Assembly (NCBI GenBank): GCA_018366195.1
Contig: JAGZIN010000024.1
Location: 1-36,598 of the forward strand
DNA from: Butyricicoccus pullicaecorum
Lineage (GTDB): Bacteria; Bacillota; Clostridia; Oscillospirales; Butyricicoccaceae
Direction of reading: 5' to 3'
DNA length: 36,598 bases
The notes beneath the pieces are model-generated. The model was not told where the DNA came from, searched no databases, and saw nothing but the letters and a program-made list of their open reading frames with translations. A program made the translations under genes and the position numbers. Below, piece after piece: positions 32,708-36,598 of this stretch (positions within the stretch are counted from its first letter, which is position 1; the number at the start of each line of letters is the position of its first letter).

Positions 32708-34480
32708 TTAATACTTATCCAGAGATGATTTCGGAGAGGGCGATATCGTATCGTCTGTGAGGAGGTCTTGCGGTACTATGTGCTGAGACATACCATTGTG
32801 TTCCGGACGCAGCTTAAACTGTCCAACAAGGTCGTTGAGTATATTTGCCTGACTGGAAAGCTGTTCGCTGGCAGCGGCACTCTCCTCGCTGGTTGCCGAG
32901 TTTGTTTGAACAACTGCGGAAATTTGGTCGACGCCTAAAGTAATCTGTTCGATGATTTCTGCTTGCTCCTGTGATGCCTCTGCAATCTCATTTACCGTGG
33001 TGACAACATTCTGAATCTTTTGGGTGAGTTCATTAAATGCCTGACTGGTGGTCTGCGCAATCTGCTCGCCTTCACTTACGGATTCAATGGTGCTTTCAAT
33101 CAGTGCGGTGATTTCCTTTGCCGATTCGGACGACTTTTGTGCAAGGTTGCGAACCTCATCTGCAACGACTGCAAAGCCCTTTCCGGCAGCACCGGCGCGT
33201 GCAGCCTCGACAGCGGCGTTCAGGGATAGAATGTTGGTCTGGAAAGTAATGTCATCAATGACTTTGATGACCTTGCGGATACTTTCTGAGGAAGTGGAGA
33301 TTTTACCCATTGCATCAAGCATTTCCTGCATATTGACAAGTGTAGACTCGGCTACCTTGCCAGAGGTGATTGCAAGCTGATTTGCTTTTTTGGAATTTTC
33401 TGCATTGGTATGTACATTGCTGGAGACATCATTAAGTGAAGCAGACAATTCCTGAATACTGCTTGCCTGTTCGGTTGCACCCTGAGCAAGTGCCTGTGCA
33501 CCGCTTGCAACCTGATCCGACCCCGCGCGGATTTGGTCAGCAGATGATTTGATTTCGTGAAGGAACAGGTTGAGTTTATCCAGCAAAATACCGCCGGTTT
33601 TTTCGATTTCGTCCATTTCACCCGGGAAATGTCCATCTGGGAAGAAGGAAATATTACCCTCTGCCATTTGTTCAAAATTTGCGCTGATAGAGGCGATAAT
33701 GCGTTTCAGCTCGGTAAAGCTTGTCTGGATACTGCGACAGGTTTCTCCAAATTCATCTTGGCTGTCATAGGAAAGCTCTTTGCTGAAGTCACCTGCTGCC
33801 AGTGCGCTGGTTGCGTCCTGAATCCGATGCAGGGGAATTGTAATATATTGCAGCAGCTTCAATAGCATAAAGATACCAACGAGGAATAAGAAAACACTGG
33901 TTGCCGTACCAAAGATGATGGAAATGAGATAGACTTTTTTCGCAAAAGCGGCGCGGTTCGTGGCAAACTGTGTCTGGTCATCGCGCAGCGCCATGATAAT
34001 GTCTGACTGCTGTGTTTGCAGAGGTTTATATTCTTCTTCGAAAATTTGGAATGCCTGTACTGCAGAGGCTTCAGAACCGTCATGGAGGAGTGCGAATATG
34101 CGGTTACGAGAGGTTTCCTCCTGTGCCATAAGAGTTTCGAGCTGCTGCACCTTAGCTTGGTCAAGAGACTTATTTTGCTTGCATTGTTCAAGCAAAGCTT
34201 TGTTCTGTTCAACGTCTTGAACAGCGTTTTCCAGATATTTGGAAATCTGTATGGGGTCTTGGTCTGCAAATGCCATTAAGCAGTATCGCTGTGTAGAAAC
34301 CAGATTGCGGCGCATTTCCCAAATATATGATGTGTTTGGAAGTGTTGTATTTGCAAGGATGTCGGTTTCGTGTTGGATTCGATGAATCGAACTGAGAGAG
34401 AGTGCGGAAATGAAAAGTGACAGCGCAAGCAGGCTCCCAAAGACAACAAAGAGCTTATTCCGGATTTTTAGGTTTTTCAT
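32708..34480 (-). CDS. methyl-accepting chemotaxis protein
   Basis: A 590-residue chemoreceptor. TM1 (about 10-30) and TM2 (about 183-210) flank a periplasm-side-type helical sensor of about 150 residues resembling the four-helix-bundle MCP sensor. A HAMP-like linker (212-264) leads to a signalling domain whose hairpin tip carries the highly conserved IDDITFQTNILSLNAAVEAA and AGAAGKGFAVVADEVRNLA (408-447). It feeds CheA/CheW; the ligand is unknown. The ATG at 34480 follows AAAGGA by ten bases; the open frame upstream lacks this. A strong sigma-A promoter is at 34601-34629. Confidence 0.95.
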   Translation of the reverse strand: MKNLKIRNKLFVVFGSLLALSLFISALSLSSIHRIQHETDILANTTLPNTSYIWEMRRNLVSTQRYCLMAFADQDPIQISKYLENAVQDVEQNKALLEQCKQNKSLDQAKVQQLETLMAQEETSRNRIFALLHDGSEASAVQAFQIFEEEYKPLQTQQSDIIMALRDDQTQFATNRAAFAKKVYLISIIFGTATSVFLFLVGIFMLLKLLQYITIPLHRIQDATSALAAGDFSKELSYDSQDEFGETCRSIQTSFTELKRIIASISANFEQMAEGNISFFPDGHFPGEMDEIEKTGGILLDKLNLFLHEIKSSADQIRAGSDQVASGAQALAQGATEQASSIQELSASLNDVSSNVHTNAENSKKANQLAITSGKVAESTLVNMQEMLDAMGKISTSSESIRKVIKVIDDITFQTNILSLNAAVEAARAGAAGKGFAVVADEVRNLAQKSSESAKEITALIESTIESVSEGEQIAQTTSQAFNELTQKIQNVVTTVNEIAEASQEQAEIIEQITLGVDQISAVVQTNSATSEESAAASEQLSSQANILNDLVGQFKLRPEHNGMSQHIVPQDLLTDDTISPSPKSSLDKY

Positions 34481-34600
34481 TGTGGTACAGTCCTTTCGGT
34501 GTTGAGGTCGGTATATGCACGGCGTATACAGCACGGAGATAAAATAAGTAAAACATAGATTCTTTGCGTGTTTATCCTCATAAAGTGTTATATTAAATAT

Positions 34601-34629
34601 ATAATAACACAATCTTCCCAAAATATCAA
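34601..34629 (-). promoter_or_regulatory. sigma-A promoter of the chemoreceptor
   Basis: Minus-strand TTGATA (34624-34629), 17 bases, TATTAT (34601-34606), leading to a leader of about 110 bases. Confidence 0.8.
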
Positions 34630-34929
34630 GATTTTCCGACATGATATTTGAAATAAATTTGTGTAAAGTCACAAGAAAGCCTGTATATACTGTGCGATAA
34701 TTTCCTAATGATACAAGAAAGCGTCGCGTAAGCTATAAAAATCGGCGGAGAGAGTGCGTTTTAATCCATTCTGTTGGATTTTTTACAAATAGGTGAATCT
34801 CCTGTCATATTCTTCTTGATTTTCCTCATAAATTTCCAAGCACCCAACAATAATAGTTTTTGAATTCGAGTATTTAGCCATAGGAAATTTGTCTGAGAGA
34901 AACGAAAATTATGCGTTACACAAGCTTCG

Positions 34930-34979
34930 CGAGAAAAAAACACTTGGCGTTCCACATGGTATCATGCAGAATCCAAGTG
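34930..34979 (-). terminator. minus-strand terminator-like hairpin
   Basis: CACTTGG (34941-34947) pairs with CCAAGTG (34973-34979), with inner TTC/GAA and CATG/CATG pairs. A seven-T run follows on the minus strand. It lies downstream of the small open frame at 35021-35200. Confidence 0.6.
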
Positions 34980-35020
34980 CTTTTGGATATTATAGGGACG
35001 GAACAGCAAAACAGAGTCTA

Positions 35021-35200
35021 TTACTGGATATGCTCCTCGCAAAAATCATCGACCACTCGAAACCCCATTTGTTCTCTTGATGCAACTCGAAATTTTCGAA
35101 TGCCAACCGAGTCAGTTTGTGGGCATAGACGATTTTCTGGTTCCAGACGCAGACAAGACATTTGTGTTTTTGGCTTTTTGTGCGTGTTTTTTTCTTGCAT
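35021..35200 (-). CDS. possible 59-residue small basic protein
   Basis: MQEKNTHKKPKTQMSCLRLE begins a 59-residue frame. The ATG at 35200 has GAGGTG seven bases upstream, and a terminator-like hairpin follows the stop, both features of a real small transcription unit. The peptide is Lys/Arg-rich at the start, acidic at the end (VVDDFCEEHIQ) and has three cysteines. I do not recognise it and no clear promoter is seen. It could also be a chance frame. Confidence 0.35.
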   Translation of the reverse strand: MQEKNTHKKPKTQMSCLRLEPENRLCPQTDSVGIRKFRVASREQMGFRVVDDFCEEHIQ

Positions 35201-35254
35201 GTTCACTCACCTCATAGACTAGTGTGCCCTGACAGAACGTGAAATATAAGCAGA

Positions 35255-36205
35255 TTATTTTTCGTAGTCTTCAAAGGGGTCGTCTAATGCTTGATGGCTG
35301 TCCAAATCATACGGCGTTGTCTGGTATACATAATAATTCAGCCAGTTTGTATAAAGAAGCTGTCCGTGAGACCGCCAAGTAACTTTTGGAGTCTGGGTCG
35401 GATCATCATCTGGGAAATAATGGCGTGGAAGCTGCGGTTCAAGTCCGCGGCTTAAATCGCGAAAGTATTCCTGTTTTAAGGTGTCCCGATCGTATTCAGA
35501 ATGACCTAAGACGAAAATCTGTCGTCCGTTGTGAGAACTTGCAATATAAACACCAGCTTCATCGGAAACAGAGAGCAGCCGAAGCTCCTCGTGCTGTGTG
35601 ATGTCTGAAGCGCGCACCTCGGTATGCCGGCTGTGCGGCGCATAAAATATGTCGTTAAAGCCGCGTAGCAGACGTTCGGTTGGTATCAGTACACGATGTT
35701 CAAAGATGCCGCTCATCTTTTCAGGCAGAGTGTATTTGGGTACATTATAATGATAGTACAGTCCGGCTTGCGCACCCCAGCAGATGTGCAGAGTTGAATG
35801 TACATGGGTTTTGGTCCACTCCATGATTTCGGTCAGCTCAGACCAATAATCTACCTGCTCAAATGGCATTTGTTCAATGGGAGCACCGGTGATGATAAAA
35901 CCATCATAACGGTTGTTTTTGATTTCACGAAAGGTTTTATAAAAGGTAAGCAGATGGTCTTCTGGTGTGTGAGTGGACTGATAAGTTTCTGTTTGAACCA
36001 AATCCACCTCGATTTGCAGAGGAGTGTTGGAAAGGCAGCGCAGGATTTGTGTTTCTGTTGTGATTTTGAGTGGCATTAAATTTAATAGAGCGATGCGGAG
36101 CGGTCGGATATCCTGCGTGATTGCGCGTCGTTCGGTCATCACAAATATATTTTCAGATTCCAGCACTGCACGTGCAGGGAGACTATCAGCAATTTTGATT
36201 GGCAT
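35255..36205 (-). CDS. metA: homoserine O-acetyltransferase, MetA type
   Basis: A 316-residue enzyme of methionine synthesis; it acylates homoserine. Catalytic Cys142 lies in HICWGAQAG and catalytic His235 in LGHSEYD with Glu237. The substrate loop reads TGAPIEQMPFEQV. The residue at 111 is Glu, which in MetA enzymes of Bacillus is linked to acetyl-CoA use, while Gly at this place favours succinyl-CoA. I therefore expect acetylhomoserine as product, although databases often call the family succinyltransferase. Length is normal. The ATG at 36205 follows AAAGGGG; the open frame upstream is Phe-rich and overlaps the promoter. A probable promoter lies at 36237-36265. Confidence 0.93.
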   Translation of the reverse strand: MPIKIADSLPARAVLESENIFVMTERRAITQDIRPLRIALLNLMPLKITTETQILRCLSNTPLQIEVDLVQTETYQSTHTPEDHLLTFYKTFREIKNNRYDGFIITGAPIEQMPFEQVDYWSELTEIMEWTKTHVHSTLHICWGAQAGLYYHYNVPKYTLPEKMSGIFEHRVLIPTERLLRGFNDIFYAPHSRHTEVRASDITQHEELRLLSVSDEAGVYIASSHNGRQIFVLGHSEYDRDTLKQEYFRDLSRGLEPQLPRHYFPDDDPTQTPKVTWRSHGQLLYTNWLNYYVYQTTPYDLDSHQALDDPFEDYEK

Positions 36206-36236
36206 AGAAATTCCCCTTTCAAAAAACAATGTATTT

Positions 36237-36265
36237 ATTATAGCGCACATTGAGGAGGATTGGAA
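36237..36265 (-). promoter_or_regulatory. probable metA promoter
   Basis: Minus-strand TATAAT (36237-36242) with TTCCAA (36260-36265) 17 bases upstream. The leader is about 25-30 bases, too short for a riboswitch. Confidence 0.55.
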
Positions 36266-36329
36266 GAAAAAGAAGAATGTTCGATAGATAAGGCTTGATT
36301 TTGAAAAGATAAAAAAATTAGGAAATATA

Positions 36330-36358
36330 TTGACAATCAAAAAGAGATATGATATTAT
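36330..36358 (+). promoter_or_regulatory. strong sigma-A promoter P1, probably for an rRNA operon
   Basis: TTGACA (36330-36335), 17 bases, TATTAT (36353-36358). First of two tandem strong promoters pointing out of the window. Confidence 0.8.
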
Positions 36359-36453
36359 ATAAAAGCTAGTTCGAGAGAGCTAGAGAATAAAAGTGAAAAG
36401 TTTGGAGAGAAACGGCTTATCAAAAAAGAAGTCGAAAAACTTTGGAAAAGTTC

Positions 36454-36482
36454 TTGACAAACAAAGTAAACTTTGGTAGAAT
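36454..36482 (+). promoter_or_regulatory. strong sigma-A promoter P2, probably for an rRNA operon
   Basis: TTGACA (36454-36459), 17 bases, TAGAAT (36477-36482), 124 bases downstream of P1. Confidence 0.85.
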
Positions 36483-36598
36483 AAACAAGCACTTTACCAA
36501 AAGGTAAGAGCAAGAATTGTACCTTGTAAATTAAACAACGAAAAGCTTGAAAACGAACCTGAAATTCTTTTGGAATAAAACCCAGAAGTAAGTCGGTG
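36483..36598 (+). other. leader resembling the region before 16S rRNA
   Basis: After P2 there is no open frame. The text contains ACCTTGTAAATTAAACAACG and GCTTGAAAAC, which resemble the leader or processing sequences before 16S rRNA genes in Firmicutes. The mature 16S start is not reached, so the rRNA operon is inferred. Confidence 0.6.

Larger units (their letters stand above)
34481..35254. other. intergenic region between chemoreceptor and metA
   Basis: It holds the chemoreceptor promoter (34601-34629), a minus-strand terminator (34930-34979) and one possible small gene (35021-35200). Other short frames lack ribosome sites. Confidence 0.55.

Noticed and set aside
34739..34763. TAAA and GCCGAT on the minus strand, like a sigma-D flagellar promoter for the chemoreceptor
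   Set aside because: The spacer is 13 bases instead of about 15 and it is about 260 bases upstream, while a strong sigma-A promoter lies closer.
36206..36240. SAM riboswitch before metA
   Set aside because: The probable leader is only about 25-30 bases, and no terminator hairpin or conserved riboswitch core is present.
1..36598. CRISPR arrays, tRNA genes, insertion sequences
   Set aside because: No regularly spaced repeats, no tRNA-like sequences and no transposase frames were recognised by eye.

Overview
The window looks like chromosome from a spore-forming, motile Clostridia-class Firmicute, probably a gut Oscillospirales/Ruminococcaceae-type species. Supporting signs are cotJ spore-coat genes, strong GGAGG ribosome sites, sigma-A promoters with 16-17 bp spacers, surface proteins anchored by SLH domains, a GH84 hexosaminidase, and a MetA acyltransferase of the Gram-positive type. 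This placement is inferred from protein content; no rRNA or marker gene is inside the window.

Layout. 1-1030 (minus): cotJA, cotJB and only the 5' part of cotJC, which stops at a conserved metal-ligand motif and runs into unrelated AT-rich DNA at the left edge. 1146-11051 (plus): a tight six-gene operon encoding a SWIM zinc-finger protein, two tandem paralogous helical-repeat proteins, a MoxR-type AAA+ ATPase, a DUF5682-type protein and a VWA (MIDAS) protein, closed by a bidirectional terminator. 11090-12292 (minus): an unknown helical protein behind a clear sigma-A promoter and a leader that seems to hold gene remnants. 12977-18397 (plus): a very large SLH surface protein. 18516-19209 (minus): a decayed D,D-carboxypeptidase gene. 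19517-24309 (plus): four separate accessory genes (beta-helix-like protein, tail-anchored unknown, SMI1/KNR4-like protein, YcxB-like membrane protein). 24416-25852 (minus): an APC-family permease. 26288-32503 (plus): a 2071-residue secreted GH84 enzyme with discoidin-like and SLH domains. 32708-34480 (minus): a methyl-accepting chemotaxis protein. 35255-36205 (minus): metA. 36330-36598 (plus): tandem strong promoters and a leader resembling those before rRNA operons, so an rRNA operon probably starts just right of the window.

How it works together. The six-gene operon is the main candidate for a poorly described system: an AAA+ ATPase and its VWA partner coupled to a SWIM DNA/protein-binding module, a predicted TraB/ChaN-like domain, and two helical scaffolds whose 5' ends are almost identical although the rest has diverged. 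The two SLH giants fit display on the cell wall and harvest of mucin-type GlcNAc, and the permease and chemoreceptor fit a nutrient-foraging lifestyle. Function calls for unknown genes are limited to what the sequence shows.
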